Assembly (NCBI GenBank): GCA_016124455.1 | Contig: WGNQ01000008.1 | Coordinates: 1-64,000 of the forward strand | Direction: 5' to 3' | DNA from: Sideroxydans sp. | GTDB lineage: Bacteria; Pseudomonadota; Gammaproteobacteria; Burkholderiales; Gallionellaceae | DNA length: 64,000 nt | In this document: one piece after another, positions 1 to 9,433 of the stretch | Layout: each line of letters starts with the position of its first letter | Position numbering within the stretch: position 1 is the first letter of the stretch | Notes under the pieces: model-generated | What the model was told of the DNA's origin: nothing | Database searches by the model: none | What the model saw: only the letters and a program-made list of their open reading frames with translations | Made by a program: the position numbers and the translations under genes

Positions 1-191
1 AATGGGTCAAGGGCAAGACGCTGGACGAAGCGCTGGAAATCAAGAACACGGCGATTGCCGAAGAACTGGCGCTGCCGCCGGTGAAGATCCACTGCTCGAT
101 CCTGGCCGAGGATGCGATCAAGGCGGCCGTGGCCGATCTCAAGAACAAGCGCCAGGCCGACGTTGCGGCGTGCAATGCCAACAAGGGCTGA
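1..191 (+). CDS. iscU: IscU iron-sulfur scaffold, C-terminal part (truncated by window edge)
   Basis: The first bases encode the last 62 residues of the Fe-S scaffold IscU, read from base 3. The segment contains the CSxLAEDAI signature ([12 protein letters not shown]) that carries the third cluster-ligand cysteine. It ends in a lysine/asparagine-rich tail typical of the family. IscU assembles [2Fe-2S] clusters with IscS and hands them on through HscA/HscB. The gene starts before the window, and iscA follows after 4 bases, as in canonical isc operons. Confidence 0.95.
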   Translation, partial: WVKGKTLDEALEIKNTAIAEELALPPVKIHCSILAEDAIKAAVADLKNKRQADVAACNANKG

Positions 192-195
192 CGAC

Positions 196-519
196 ATGGG
201 CGTTACTCTTACCGAAAATGCCGCCAAGCATGTGCGGAATTTCCTGGCCAAGCGTGGCAAGGGTATCGGCCTGCGTGTCGGCGTGCGTACCAGTGGTTGT
301 TCCGGCATGGCATACAAGCTGGAATTTGCCGACGAGGCGGGTAGCGATGACCTGCGGTTCGAAAGCGGCGGCGTGACGGTGCTGGTCGATCCGCAGAGCC
401 TGCCCTATATCGACGGCATGGAGCTCGATTACACACGCGAGGGGTTGAACGAAGGATTCAAGTTCAACAACCCCAACATGAAGAATGAATGCGGTTGCGG
501 TGAAAGCTTCTCGGTCTGA
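196..519 (+). CDS. iscA: IscA A-type iron-sulfur carrier
   Basis: This 107-residue A-type carrier delivers Fe-S clusters or iron to apoproteins. The three conserved cysteines are present: C35 in the SGCSGM motif, and C99 and C101 in the CGCGESF tail. The ATG at 196 gives the normal family length and an N-terminus ([10 protein letters not shown]) that matches known IscA proteins, so a longer in-frame extension into iscU is rejected. It lies 4 bases after iscU, and its stop overlaps the start of hscB (TGATG). Confidence 0.97.
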   Translation: MGVTLTENAAKHVRNFLAKRGKGIGLRVGVRTSGCSGMAYKLEFADEAGSDDLRFESGGVTVLVDPQSLPYIDGMELDYTREGLNEGFKFNNPNMKNECGCGESFSV

Positions 520-1061
520 TGCAGCCAGCCGTTTTCGATTTTCAGCAGAACTTCTTCCAGCTGTTCGGCCTGAACGCGCGCTACCAGGTCGATAGCGCGC
601 AGCTCGAACAGCATTACCGTACGCTGCAGGCACAAGTCCATCCGGACAAGTTCGCCCATCTTTCCGAGGCCGAGCGGCGCGTTTCCATGCAGTGGTCCAC
701 TCGCGTTAACGAGGCTTACCAGACCCTGAACAACCCGGTGCGGCGCGCACGCTATCTGCTGTCGCTGCATGGTGTGGATACGCAGGAAGAGACCAACACT
801 GCGATGCCCGCCGATTTCCTGATGCAGCAGATGGAATGGCGCGAGGCGATCGAAGAGGCGCAGCAGGCGCGTGACGAAGCCGCGCTGACCGAGCTGGAGG
901 CGCGGCTGCAGCGGGAGATGAGCGAACTGCAGCAGCAGCTTGCGGTTAGACTCGACGACGAGCAGAACTATGCGGGAGCGGCCGAAGCCGTGCGCAAGCT
1001 CAAGTTCCTGGAAAAACTGGCGGAAGAAATTCTCTCCGCCTTTGACACGATTGAATATTGA
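519..1061 (+). CDS. hscB: HscB J-domain co-chaperone for Fe-S assembly
   Basis: A 180-residue DnaJ-type co-chaperone that recruits IscU to HscA and stimulates its ATPase. The J-domain HPD motif lies at residues 41-43 (VHPDKF). The C-terminal half is a helical, glutamine- and glutamate-rich bundle as in HscB. The start ATG overlaps the iscA stop by one base, and the stop overlaps the start of hscA, which suggests translational coupling throughout the operon. Confidence 0.96.
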   Translation: MQPAVFDFQQNFFQLFGLNARYQVDSAQLEQHYRTLQAQVHPDKFAHLSEAERRVSMQWSTRVNEAYQTLNNPVRRARYLLSLHGVDTQEETNTAMPADFLMQQMEWREAIEEAQQARDEAALTELEARLQREMSELQQQLAVRLDDEQNYAGAAEAVRKLKFLEKLAEEILSAFDTIEY

Positions 1062-1063
1062 CA

Positions 1064-2956
1064 GTGGCCCTACTTCAAATATCCGAACCCGGCTTAAGCA
1101 CCGCTCCGCATGAACACAGGCTGGCGGTCGGCATCGACCTCGGCACGACCAACTCGCTCGTGGCGACGGTGCGCAATGGCATCAGTGTGGTACTCAACGA
1201 CGAGCATGGCCGCGCGCTGTTGCCTTCCGTGGTACGTTACCTGCCGGACGGCACGGTTCACGTCGGGGGGGAGGCGCAGCGGGAACAGAGCACCGATCCC
1301 GCCAATACCATCGTTTCGGTGAAGCGTTTCATGGGGCGTGGCCTGGCCGACATCGGCGATATCAGCGGCCTGCCTTACCGGTTTGTGGACGCTGCTGCGA
1401 CCGGCGCCGGGCAGACACCGGGCATGGTGCAATTGCGCACTGCAGCCGGAATAAAAAGCCCGGTGGAGGTGTCGGCGGAAATTCTCAAGGCGTTGCGCAG
1501 CCGTGCCGAGCAGGCGCTGGGCGGAGAACTGGTCGGTGCGGTGATTACCGTGCCGGCATATTTCGACGATGCGCAGCGCCAGGCCACCAAGGATGCCGCA
1601 AAGCTGGCAGGACTCAACGTACTGCGCCTGCTCAACGAACCTACTGCCGCAGCCATCGCTTACGGCCTGGATAACGCGGCGGAAGGCGTGTATGCGGTGT
1701 ACGACCTCGGTGGCGGTACGTTCGACATTTCCATCCTGCGGTTGTCGCGCGGCGTATTTGAGGTGCTTGCCACCAATGGCGACTCGGCGCTGGGCGGCGA
1801 CGATTTCGATCACCGCCTGTATTGCTGGTTGCTGGAAAAAAACGGCCTGTCCGCGCTGAGCGCACGGGATACGCGTTTGCTGTTGACCCGCTCGCGTGCG
1901 GCCAAGGAAGAGCTTACCGAACATGCGCAAACGCGCATTACCTCGGTGCTGGGTAACGGCGAGGTGATGGACACCACGCTGACGCAGCAGGAATACCATG
2001 ACATGACGCAGAACCTGGTGGCGCGCACGCTGCAGCCGGTACGCCGAGCCTTGCGCGATGCCGGGCTGAAGGTGGAAGACATCAAGGGCGTGGTGATGGT
2101 GGGGGGCGCGACGCGCATGCCGCAAGTGCAGCGCGCGGTTGCCGAATTTTTCAGGCAGGTACCGCTGACCAATCTCGACCCGGACAAGGTGGTGGCGCTG
2201 GGTGCGGCGATGCAGGCCAACGTGCTGGCGGGCAATCGGGGCGAGGACGACTGGCTGCTGCTGGACGTGATTCCGTTGTCGCTGGGGTTGGAAACCATGG
2301 GCGGACTGACCGAGAAAATCGTGCCGCGCAACAGTACCATTCCCACCGCACGCGCGCAGGAGTTCACGACTTTCAAGGATGGCCAGACCGCGATGAGTAT
2401 TCACGTGGTGCAGGGCGAGCGCGAACTGGTTTCCGATTGCCGCTCGCTGGCGCGCTTCGAACTGCGCGGCATTCCGCCGATGGTGGCGGGCGCGGCACGC
2501 ATCCGCGTCACGTTCCAGGTGGATGCCGACGGGTTGCTCAACGTTTCCGCGCGCGAGACCGGCAGTGGTGTCGAGGCGCATGTCACAGTCAAGCCGTCGT
2601 ATGGGCTGAGCGATGCCGAAGTGGCGCGCATGCTGCAGGATTCCTATGCTTACGCGCGCGACGACATGTCGGCGCGCAGCCTGGCAGAGGCCAGGGTGGA
2701 GGGGCAGCGCCTGCTGGAAGGCGCGCATGCAGCATTGCAGGAAGATGGTGCTGCGCTGCTGCAGCCGGAAGAATTGCAGGCGATAGAACTGCTGGCGGAG
2801 AAATTGCAGCAGACCCTGGCCGGTGACGACATTGCCGCCATCAAGCGCGCTACCGATATGCTGAACCAGGGCACGGTGGAGTTTGCCTCGCGCCGCATGG
2901 ACCGCAGCGTGCGCAAGGCACTTACCGGGCACCGGCTGGACGAGCTGGAGGCCTGA
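1064..2956 (+). CDS. hscA: HscA Hsp70-type chaperone for Fe-S transfer
   Basis: This is a specialised Hsp70 that releases clusters from IscU. The N-terminal ATPase domain carries [12 protein letters not shown], the DLGGGTFD phosphate loop and the VGGATRMP motif. A substrate-binding domain and helical lid follow, for about 630 residues in total. Two non-ATG starts compete: TTG 1058, which overlaps the hscB stop, and GTG 1064. I prefer GTG because it gives the [11 protein letters not shown]-terminus that I recall for betaproteobacterial HscA proteins. No strong ribosome-binding site is visible for either, so translation is probably coupled to hscB. Confidence 0.95.
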   Translation: MALLQISEPGLSTAPHEHRLAVGIDLGTTNSLVATVRNGISVVLNDEHGRALLPSVVRYLPDGTVHVGGEAQREQSTDPANTIVSVKRFMGRGLADIGDISGLPYRFVDAAATGAGQTPGMVQLRTAAGIKSPVEVSAEILKALRSRAEQALGGELVGAVITVPAYFDDAQRQATKDAAKLAGLNVLRLLNEPTAAAIAYGLDNAAEGVYAVYDLGGGTFDISILRLSRGVFEVLATNGDSALGGDDFDHRLYCWLLEKNGLSALSARDTRLLLTRSRAAKEELTEHAQTRITSVLGNGEVMDTTLTQQEYHDMTQNLVARTLQPVRRALRDAGLKVEDIKGVVMVGGATRMPQVQRAVAEFFRQVPLTNLDPDKVVALGAAMQANVLAGNRGEDDWLLLDVIPLSLGLETMGGLTEKIVPRNSTIPTARAQEFTTFKDGQTAMSIHVVQGERELVSDCRSLARFELRGIPPMVAGAARIRVTFQVDADGLLNVSARETGSGVEAHVTVKPSYGLSDAEVARMLQDSYAYARDDMSARSLAEARVEGQRLLEGAHAALQEDGAALLQPEELQAIELLAEKLQQTLAGDDIAAIKRATDMLNQGTVEFASRRMDRSVRKALTGHRLDELEA

Positions 2957-3729
2957 TGTTCGACGCCGGATTTATTGCCGATCTGCGCGCGCGCCTGGAC
3001 CGCCATCCGCTCTATGAGTCGCTGCGCAGCGTGGATGACCTGCGTGTGTTCATGACCCACCATGTCCATTCGGTGTGGGACTTCATGAGCCTGATCAAAT
3101 ATCTGCAGCATGCGGTCGCGCCCGCGCGCTGGCCGTGGCGGCCGGGTGCCGATCCTGCGGTGCAACGCTTCATCAACGAACTGGTGCTGGAAGAAGAAAC
3201 GGACGAAGCGGGGCCTGCCCAACCCGGCGAATTCGCCAGTCATTTCCAGCTGTACCTGGGGGCGATGCGCGAAATCGGCGCCGATGCCGATGTGCCGGTT
3301 CGTTTCGTCGAGCTGGCCGCACGCGATGGCATTGCCGCCGCGCTGGCATCCGGCCTGGCACCTGCGCCCGCGGCGGCTTTCACCCGCAGCACTTTCGGTT
3401 TCATCGATAGTGACTGCCCGCATGTGGTGGCGGCGGTGCTGGCGCTCGGGCGCGAACATGTCATCCCGGGAATGTTCCGGGCTTTCCTGACGCGCATGGG
3501 GGTCAGCGAACAACAGGCGCCGACTTTCCATTATTATCTCAGGCGTCATATTCATCTGGACGAGGATTTTCATGCGCCGCTGTCGCTGCGCCTGTTGCAA
3601 GGATTGTGTGCCGGTGATCCGGCGCGCATCGCCGAGGCCCGCGACGCTGCCGAACAGGCGGTCGCGGCGCGCATCGCTTTCTGGGACGGCGTGCTTGCCG
3701 TCCTGCCCAGCCAACTAACACGAGCGTAA
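2956..3729 (+). CDS. DUF3050 protein with haem-oxygenase-like features, inside isc operon
   Basis: A 257-residue protein that resembles the DUF3050 family, which is thought to adopt a haem-oxygenase-like helical fold; its function is unknown. Candidate metal ligands are visible: H35/H36/H38, E79-E81, an E92-x3-H96 pair, E167-H168, and the D202-x3-H206 pair within HIHLDEDFH. Such acidic-x3-His pairs recall haem-oxygenase-like diiron oxidases, but that link is inference. The ATG overlaps the hscA stop by one base and fdx begins 5 bases after its stop, so it is co-transcribed with Fe-S assembly genes. It is not part of the standard E. coli isc set. Confidence 0.8.
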   Translation: MFDAGFIADLRARLDRHPLYESLRSVDDLRVFMTHHVHSVWDFMSLIKYLQHAVAPARWPWRPGADPAVQRFINELVLEEETDEAGPAQPGEFASHFQLYLGAMREIGADADVPVRFVELAARDGIAAALASGLAPAPAAAFTRSTFGFIDSDCPHVVAAVLALGREHVIPGMFRAFLTRMGVSEQQAPTFHYYLRRHIHLDEDFHAPLSLRLLQGLCAGDPARIAEARDAAEQAVAARIAFWDGVLAVLPSQLTRA

Positions 3730-3734
3730 ATCCC

Positions 3735-4067
3735 ATGCCTCAATTGATTATCTTGCCCCATGAAGAACTTTGCCCGCAGGGCGCGGTGTTGCAGGTGGAA
3801 CCCGGTATCAGCATATGCGATGCGCTGCTGGGCAACGGCATTGAAATCGAACACGCCTGCGAGAAATCCTGTGCCTGCACCACCTGCCACGTCATCCTGC
3901 GCGAAGGTTTCAATACCCTGGCGCCGGCTGAGGAACTGGAAGAAGATTTGCTGGACAAAGCGTGGGGGCTGGAGCCGACTTCGCGCCTGAGCTGCCAGGC
4001 GCTGGTCGACGGTGGCGACCTGGTGGTGGAAATTCCCAAGTACACCATCAACATGGTAAAGGAGTAA
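3735..4067 (+). CDS. fdx: Isc-type [2Fe-2S] ferredoxin
   Basis: A 110-residue adrenodoxin-type ferredoxin that supplies electrons for cluster assembly on IscU. The cluster ligands are C42, C48, C51 and C87 (C-x5-C-x2-C, then the distant cysteine in RLSCQAL), the same numbering as in E. coli Fdx. It is followed at once by iscX, in the canonical hscA-fdx-iscX order except for the DUF3050 gene inserted before it. Confidence 0.97.
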   Translation: MPQLIILPHEELCPQGAVLQVEPGISICDALLGNGIEIEHACEKSCACTTCHVILREGFNTLAPAEELEEDLLDKAWGLEPTSRLSCQALVDGGDLVVEIPKYTINMVKE

Positions 4068-4071
4068 CGTG

Positions 4072-4266
4072 ATGAAATGGACGGACGTACAGCTGATCGC
4101 CATTGAGCTGGCGGAAAAACATCCCGATGTCGATCCGCGCTATGTGCGCTTTACCGACTTGCACGAGTGGGTGATGAAGCTGGACGGCTTTGCCGACGAC
4201 CCCAACCGCAGCAGCGAAAAGATTCTTGAAGGCATCCAGATGGCGTGGATCGACGAGGTTGAATAA
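4072..4266 (+). CDS. iscX: IscX small acidic Fe-S assembly protein
   Basis: A 64-residue acidic protein of the IscX/YfhJ family, which binds IscS and iron and tunes cluster assembly. The conserved KWTDVQLIAIEL start and the DPRYVRFTDL and IQMAWIDE tail are present. An AAAGGAG site at 4058-4064 sits about 7 bases before the ATG at 4072. A GTG one codon upstream (4069) is possible but too close to that site. The stop overlaps the dsbB start by one base. Confidence 0.95.
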   Translation: MKWTDVQLIAIELAEKHPDVDPRYVRFTDLHEWVMKLDGFADDPNRSSEKILEGIQMAWIDEVE

Positions 4267-4775
4267 TGCTGAAATGCTGTAGCAATGTTTCCAGCCGCTG
4301 GCTGTATCTGGCCGGTGCGCTGGTGGTCGCCGCGCTGTTCGGTGCCGCGCTGTACCTGCAATATGTGTTGCGCCAGGACCCGTGTCCGCTGTGCATGCTG
4401 CAGCGCGTGATCTTCATCGTCATCGGCGTGCTGTTCGTGATTGCCATGCTGCATAACCCGAAGCATACCGGCAGCAAAGTGTATGCCGTGCTGATCGGCT
4501 TGTTCTCATTGTTCGGTGTGGGTGTTGCCGGCCGCCATATCTGGATCCAGCACCTGCCCAAGGACCAGGTGCCGGCCTGCGGCCCCGGACTCGATTACAT
4601 GCTGAAGAATTTCCCGATGTCCGACGTGCTGCGCGAACTGATGCACGGCTCCGGCGAATGTGCGGCCAAAGGCTGGACTTTCCTCAGCCTCGGCATCCCG
4701 GAATGGTCGCTGATCTGGTATGTCCTGCTCGGTACCTGGGCGGTGCTGATCGCCATTAAAACCCGCAGTCGCTAA
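4266..4775 (+). CDS. dsbB: DsbB disulfide bond formation protein
   Basis: A 169-residue inner-membrane protein with four predicted membrane segments. It re-oxidises periplasmic DsbA and passes electrons to quinone. The two redox pairs are visible: C40-x2-C43 (DPCPLC) in the first periplasmic loop, and C105 and C132 in the second. Proline instead of valine inside the CxxC is a minor variant. Its ATG overlaps the iscX stop, so it appears to be co-expressed with the isc operon, although it acts in the periplasmic oxidation pathway. No dsbA is in the window. Confidence 0.95.
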   Translation: MLKCCSNVSSRWLYLAGALVVAALFGAALYLQYVLRQDPCPLCMLQRVIFIVIGVLFVIAMLHNPKHTGSKVYAVLIGLFSLFGVGVAGRHIWIQHLPKDQVPACGPGLDYMLKNFPMSDVLRELMHGSGECAAKGWTFLSLGIPEWSLIWYVLLGTWAVLIAIKTRSR

Positions 4776-4863
4776 AGGGGCTTGATAACGCAGTGCAGCC
4801 CCATTGTGGTAACCTTCGCCCAAATTGATTTATTTTGAATATATGATTAGTGGAGCGTAGCGC

Positions 4864-5550
4864 ATGCGTTTTGCAGACTGGCCGGCATTGTTCAAGCCGG
4901 ATTTCGATCCTGTCCCCATCAACGAGAAAATTCGCAGCGGTTTTGCGGCGTTTACCGGCATCCTGCTGCTCGGTCTTGCGCTTCATTTGCTGCCCGGCGA
5001 AGCCGGCTATCATCTGGCTATCTTCGCTTCGATGGCGGCGTCAGCGGTGCTGCTCTATGCCGCACCACACAGCCCGATGGCCCAGCCGTGGCCGCTGGTT
5101 TGCGGCAACCTGATTTCGGGCCTGATCGGGTGGGCGTGGAGCCTGCTGATACACGATCCGGTGCTGGCTGCGGCTTGCGCCGTGGGCACCGCGGTATTTG
5201 TCATGTATTTGCTGAATTGCCTGCATCCGCCGGGCGGCGCGACGGCGATGATCATGGTGCTGAGTGCCGATCAGTTCCACCAGCATGGCTGGTTATGGGC
5301 GGCGGTCACGGTAGCGGCGAATGCGCTGCTGTCATTGCTGCTGGCGCTCACCATAAACAAATTGCTGCTGGGCAGGCGTTATCCGTTGCGCCATGCCGCA
5401 GTGCAACCGGTGGCACGCAGCGGCCAGCCCGGCGTGCTGGATATCGAATGGGCACTCACCCAGATGGACGGGGTGATCGATGTGAGCGAGGAAGATCTGC
5501 TGGCGATTTATCGTCTGGCTGCCGAGCGTGCACAAGAGCGCTCCGCATGA
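4864..5550 (+). CDS. HPP-family integral membrane protein
   Basis: A 228-residue membrane protein with about four membrane segments in residues 28-165 and the family signature HPPGGATA (in CLHPPGGATAMIMV). A roughly 60-residue cytoplasmic tail follows. HPP proteins are poorly characterised; some plant and cyanobacterial members have been linked to nitrite transport, which may not apply here. The 88-base gap after dsbB, with an AT-rich stretch (4826-4845) before the start, suggests its own promoter. GTGGAGCG upstream can serve as a ribosome-binding site. Confidence 0.8.
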   Translation: MRFADWPALFKPDFDPVPINEKIRSGFAAFTGILLLGLALHLLPGEAGYHLAIFASMAASAVLLYAAPHSPMAQPWPLVCGNLISGLIGWAWSLLIHDPVLAAACAVGTAVFVMYLLNCLHPPGGATAMIMVLSADQFHQHGWLWAAVTVAANALLSLLLALTINKLLLGRRYPLRHAAVQPVARSGQPGVLDIEWALTQMDGVIDVSEEDLLAIYRLAAERAQERSA

Positions 5551-5652
5551 GTCCGGCAACCTGCCTGTGGCAAGATTAAATTATTTTTGCAGTGTTTCCC
5601 CGCTACGGGTTGAGGAGTAACATGAGCCCTCCCCAACCGGAAGGAGGCGGTC

Positions 5653-6702
5653 ATGACCAACATCGAGCAACTGCTGGCGGATGAAGCCGAACGTTTACTG
5701 GCGCATCGCTGTGTGACCATACCCAGAGAGTCCCTGCATCTGCCGGGGCCGGACTACGTGGATCGTGTGGTGTCCATCAAGGATAGAAAACCAGGTGTGC
5801 TGCGCAGCCTGCAGGCATTATATGGGCACGGGCGCCTGGCCAACACCGGCTACCTGTCGCTGCTGCCGGTGGACCAGGGGGTGGAGCATTCAGGCGGCGC
5901 CTCGTTTGCGCCCAATCCGATCTATTTCGATCCCGAGAATATCATCAGGCTGGCCATCGAAGGCGGCTGCAATGGCGTGGCTTCCACGCTTGGCGTACTG
6001 GGTTCGGTCGCGCGCAAGTATGCGCACAAGATTCCGTTCGTGGTGAAAATCAACCACAACGAACTGCTGACCTATCCCAACGAATTCGACCAGACGCTGT
6101 TTGCCAGCGTCGACCAGGCATTCGACATGGGGGCGGTGGCGGTCGGGGCGACCGTGTTTTACGGCTCCGAACATTCGCGCCGCCAGATCCAGGAAGTGTC
6201 CGAGGCGTTCGAGCATGCGCACGAGCTTGGCATGGCGACCGTGTTGTGGGCCTACCTGCGCAACCCGGCATTCAAGACTGCCGACAAGGATTATCATGTC
6301 TCGGCTGACCTGACCGGCCAGGCCAATCACCTGGCGGTGACCATCAACGCCGACATCGTGAAGCAGAAAATGGCCGAGAACAACGGCGGCTATAACGCCA
6401 TCAAATTCGGCAAGACCAGCCCCAAGGTATACAGCGAACTGACCAGCGACCATCCCATTGACCTGGTGCGCTATCAGGTGGCCAATTGCTACATGGGGCG
6501 CGTTGGCATGATCAACTCCGGCGGCGAATCAGGCAAGGACGACTTGCACCAGGCAGTGCGCACGGCCGTGATAAACAAGCGCGCGGGCGGTATGGGGCTG
6601 ATTTCCGGGCGCAAGGCGTTCCAGAAACCGATGCAGGATGGCGTGACGTTATTGAATGCGATCCAGGATGTGTATGCCGCCAGGGAAGTGACGGTAGCGT
6701 AG
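5653..6702 (+). CDS. fbaB: Class I fructose-bisphosphate aldolase (DhnA/FbaB type)
   Basis: A 349-residue aldolase of the archaeal-type class I family. It cleaves fructose 1,6-bisphosphate to glyceraldehyde 3-phosphate and dihydroxyacetone phosphate through a Schiff-base lysine. The [13 protein letters not shown] segment, the KINHNE strand and the [10 protein letters not shown] segment, which contains the probable catalytic lysine, support this, as does the length, which is close to E. coli FbaB. An AAGGAGGCGG site precedes the ATG. In an autotroph it would serve gluconeogenesis or Calvin-cycle regeneration. Confidence 0.92.
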   Translation: MTNIEQLLADEAERLLAHRCVTIPRESLHLPGPDYVDRVVSIKDRKPGVLRSLQALYGHGRLANTGYLSLLPVDQGVEHSGGASFAPNPIYFDPENIIRLAIEGGCNGVASTLGVLGSVARKYAHKIPFVVKINHNELLTYPNEFDQTLFASVDQAFDMGAVAVGATVFYGSEHSRRQIQEVSEAFEHAHELGMATVLWAYLRNPAFKTADKDYHVSADLTGQANHLAVTINADIVKQKMAENNGGYNAIKFGKTSPKVYSELTSDHPIDLVRYQVANCYMGRVGMINSGGESGKDDLHQAVRTAVINKRAGGMGLISGRKAFQKPMQDGVTLLNAIQDVYAAREVTVA

Positions 6703-6716
6703 GGCTGGACGAAGCG

Positions 6717-7238
6717 GTGAAAGCGGTTTTCTGTATCTTGCTGTTGCTGCCTGCCATCGCCACGGCCGCCGTATTCAAGTGTGTCGACAACGGAACGGTG
6801 ACGTACAGCGCGTCGCCATGTGGCGACAACGCACAGCTGCTGCCCGCAGAGCACGGCGATCCGCCGCAGCAGGAACCGCAGGGAACGCTTACCCTGTACC
6901 TGCGGGCCGATCACAGTTACCGCGTGCAGGGATCCATCAACAGCCACCCGGTCGAGTTTGTGGTGGATACCGGCGCATCATCCACGGTCATTTCTCAGCA
7001 GGTCGCGACCGCTGCGGGGATACGCAACTGTACCGGCCTCGGCTATTCGGCGACCGCCAACGGTATGGTGCGCAACTGCGTGGTGACCGTGCCCGCCATG
7101 TCATTCGGGACCTTCCATATCAATAACCTGATGGTGACGGTATTGCCCAACCTGAATGTGGATGCCCTACTGGGGATGGATGTGCTGCGCCGCATGAAAG
7201 TAGAACAGCGCGGCGATGTCATGTACATTTCCAATTAG
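6717..7238 (+). CDS. Secreted retropepsin-like aspartic protease with DUF4124-like N-terminus
   Basis: A 173-residue protein read from GTG 6717. It starts with a signal peptide (VKAVFCILLLLPAIATAA). A short DUF4124-like segment (FKCVDNGTVTYSASPC) follows, then a retropepsin-type domain with the catalytic VDTGASSTVIS motif near residue 83 and a closing ALLGMDVL element. These clan AA proteases act as dimers with one Asp each. The substrate is unknown, and the location is probably the periplasm. An in-frame reading extends back into the aldolase gene but lacks the signal peptide at its N-terminus, so I reject it. Confidence 0.8.
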   Translation: MKAVFCILLLLPAIATAAVFKCVDNGTVTYSASPCGDNAQLLPAEHGDPPQQEPQGTLTLYLRADHSYRVQGSINSHPVEFVVDTGASSTVISQQVATAAGIRNCTGLGYSATANGMVRNCVVTVPAMSFGTFHINNLMVTVLPNLNVDALLGMDVLRRMKVEQRGDVMYISN

Positions 7239-7300
7239 TCGGTTCCCGGCGTACGCGAGCCCGGGGAGATATTGTCAGCAACGAGGAAAGGCCATAACCC

Positions 7301-8119
7301 ATGAAAAAGAATATTTTGATAGCCGTCGCCATCGCGGCGCTGTTCGGTGTCGGCATCGGCGGTTATTTCTACTGGCAGCATAGCCAGCCCAAACCCGAGC
7401 CGCTCCCGGTGCAGGCACCGCCGCTGCCCGTTCCGACGCCTCCTCCGCCAGCCCCTGCACCGGTGGTGCAGCAGGTGATCGAGGCGCCTCCGGCCAAACC
7501 CGAGTTGCCCAGGCTGGGCGAGAGCGACAAGTTCATGCTGGATACCCTGGCGAGCCTGGTTAGCAACCGGACCCTGATGAGGCTGTTCTACAGCGAGCGG
7601 ATCATTCACAACATCGTTGCGACCATCGACAACCTGCCGGGCAAGCGCGCGCCGCTCAGCGTGATGCCGGTCAAGCCGGTGCGCGGCCTGTTCATCAGCG
7701 CGGGGCCGGAAGAAGACCTCAGCATCAGCCCGAAGAATGCATTGCGCTACCGTGCATATGTGAGCATTGCCGAGATGGTCGATGCGCAGAAGCTGGTGGA
7801 AGCTTATGTGCGCCTGTATCCTTTGTTCCAGCAGGCATATGAAGAGCTCGGCTACCCGAAAAAATATTTCAACGACCGCCTGCTGTTCGTGCTCGACAAC
7901 CTGATCGCAGCGCCTGACATCAAGGAACCGGTCAAGCTGGTGCAGCCCAATGTTCTTTACCTGTATGCCGACCCTGATCTGGAAGCGCGCTCAGCCGGGC
8001 AAAAGATACTTATGCGTATGGGCAGCAAGAACGAGGCGATAGTCAAAACCAAGCTGCGCCAGATCAAGCTGCAGGTGATGTTGCACATGCATGAAAAGAA
8101 AGTGGAGAGCGCCGAGTGA
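7301..8119 (+). CDS. DUF3014 membrane-anchored protein
   Basis: A 272-residue protein with one N-terminal membrane segment (residues 5-26). A proline-rich linker of about 45 residues (PLPVPTPPPPAPAP) follows, then a helical domain typical of DUF3014 (KFMLDTLASLVSN, LYPLFQQAYEELGYP). The anchor plus proline-rich spacer suggests a periplasmic domain held away from the inner membrane, perhaps near peptidoglycan. The function is unknown. It is about 60 bases downstream of the aspartic-protease gene and may share its transcript. Confidence 0.8.
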   Translation: MKKNILIAVAIAALFGVGIGGYFYWQHSQPKPEPLPVQAPPLPVPTPPPPAPAPVVQQVIEAPPAKPELPRLGESDKFMLDTLASLVSNRTLMRLFYSERIIHNIVATIDNLPGKRAPLSVMPVKPVRGLFISAGPEEDLSISPKNALRYRAYVSIAEMVDAQKLVEAYVRLYPLFQQAYEELGYPKKYFNDRLLFVLDNLIAAPDIKEPVKLVQPNVLYLYADPDLEARSAGQKILMRMGSKNEAIVKTKLRQIKLQVMLHMHEKKVESAE

Positions 8120-8146
8120 GTTTGCCGGCGCGAACAGGCATGTGAA

Positions 8147-9430
8147 TTACGGCGATTTGCTGGTGAGCCAGTTCAGCGCACCCAGGCCGGCGGCCCTGCC
8201 GCTGGCAAAACAGGCGCTGAGCAGGTAGCCGCCGGTCGGGGCTTCCCAGTCCAGCATTTCGCCTGCACAGAACACGCCGGGCAGTTCTTTCAGCATGAGT
8301 TTCCCATCGAGTGCCTCGAACATCACGCCGCCCGCCGTGCTGATGGCTTCGTCCAGCGGACGCGGTGCGACCAGGTGCAGCGGCAGGGCCTTGATGGTTG
8401 CCGCCAGTCGTGCAGCATCGTGCATTTCCTCCGCGCTCAGCACTTCGCGCAACAGCGTTACCTTGATCCCTTTCAGTTTCAGCCGGCTCTGCAGGTGGCT
8501 GGCCAGCGAGCGCGAACCGCGTGGATGCGATACCTCGATCTGCACGCGCTGCAGGGTCCAGTCAGGCAGCAGGTCGAGCAGCAGCGTGGCATCATGGCCG
8601 GTGTGCGCGATTACATCACGCAGTGCGGCGGACAATGCATAGATCAGCCCGCCTTCGATGCCGTATTCCGTGATCATGCATTCGCCGCGCTGCTGCCGGG
8701 TCGCACCGCTGGTGTCGGTGCAGGCTGCGGCAATGGATTTCAGCGGCTCGCCGGCATGACGGTTGCGGAAGTGGCTGCTCCATGCCACGTCGAAACCGCA
8801 GTTGGCGGGACGCAGTGGTGCCGTGGCAATGCCGCGCTGTGCCAGCAGCGGCAACCATGCACCGTCCGAACCGAGCCGGGCCCAGCTGCCGCCGCCCAGT
8901 GCCAGCACGGTTGCCTGCACCGGCATCGTAACTGCTCCCTGCGGTGAATCGAAACACAGTGCACCCTGCGCATTCCAGCCGCACCAGCGATGCCGCACAT
9001 GAAACTGTACGCCCCGTTCGCGCAAGCGGTGCAGCCAGGCGCGCAGCAGCGGGGCGGCTTTCATCTCCTTGGGGAATACGCGCCCGGAACTGCCGATGAA
9101 GCTTTCGATACCGAGGCCCTGCATCCAGTCGCGCAATGCTTGCGGGCCAAAGGCGTGCAGCAGTGGTTCAAGTTGCGAACGGCGGCTGCCGTAGCGCGCC
9201 AGCAGGTTATCCAGCGGCTCGGCATGGGTGATGTTCATGCCCCCCTTGCCGGCCATCAGGAATTTGCGCCCCATGCTGGGCATGGCGTCATAGACGGCTA
9301 CTTGCAGTCCATGCTGCGTGAGCATCTCGGCTGCCATCAGTCCGGCGGGGCCGCCACCGATCACGGCAACGAGCGGGGCGGGCTGTTGCGATGAAGTCAT
9401 GCCCTGCGCTGGGTCATCTTGGGATGGCAC
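8147..9430 (-). CDS. HI0933-family flavoprotein (TIGR03862-like NAD(P)/FAD oxidoreductase)
   Basis: A 427-residue FAD-binding protein with a Rossmann dinucleotide fold at the N-terminus (VAVIGGGPAGLMAAE) and the family stretch GRKFLMAGKGGMNITH. The C-terminal FAD site reads GVFCAGEMLDWEAPTGGY. The family has no settled reaction. A second ATG at codon 11 (MTSSQQPAP) could be the true start. The gene begins 3 bases after serB, so mfd-serB-flavoprotein form one minus-strand unit. Confidence 0.85.
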   Translation of the reverse strand: MPSQDDPAQGMTSSQQPAPLVAVIGGGPAGLMAAEMLTQHGLQVAVYDAMPSMGRKFLMAGKGGMNITHAEPLDNLLARYGSRRSQLEPLLHAFGPQALRDWMQGLGIESFIGSSGRVFPKEMKAAPLLRAWLHRLRERGVQFHVRHRWCGWNAQGALCFDSPQGAVTMPVQATVLALGGGSWARLGSDGAWLPLLAQRGIATAPLRPANCGFDVAWSSHFRNRHAGEPLKSIAAACTDTSGATRQQRGECMITEYGIEGGLIYALSAALRDVIAHTGHDATLLLDLLPDWTLQRVQIEVSHPRGSRSLASHLQSRLKLKGIKVTLLREVLSAEEMHDAARLAATIKALPLHLVAPRPLDEAISTAGGVMFEALDGKLMLKELPGVFCAGEMLDWEAPTGGYLLSACFASGRAAGLGALNWLTSKSP

Positions 9431-9433
9431 GAC

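Noticed and set aside
4777-4803. GGGGCT/AGCCCC stem after dsbB as a terminator
   Set aside because: The stem is only 6 bp with a 15-base loop and no T-run follows, so I cannot support it as a Rho-independent terminator.
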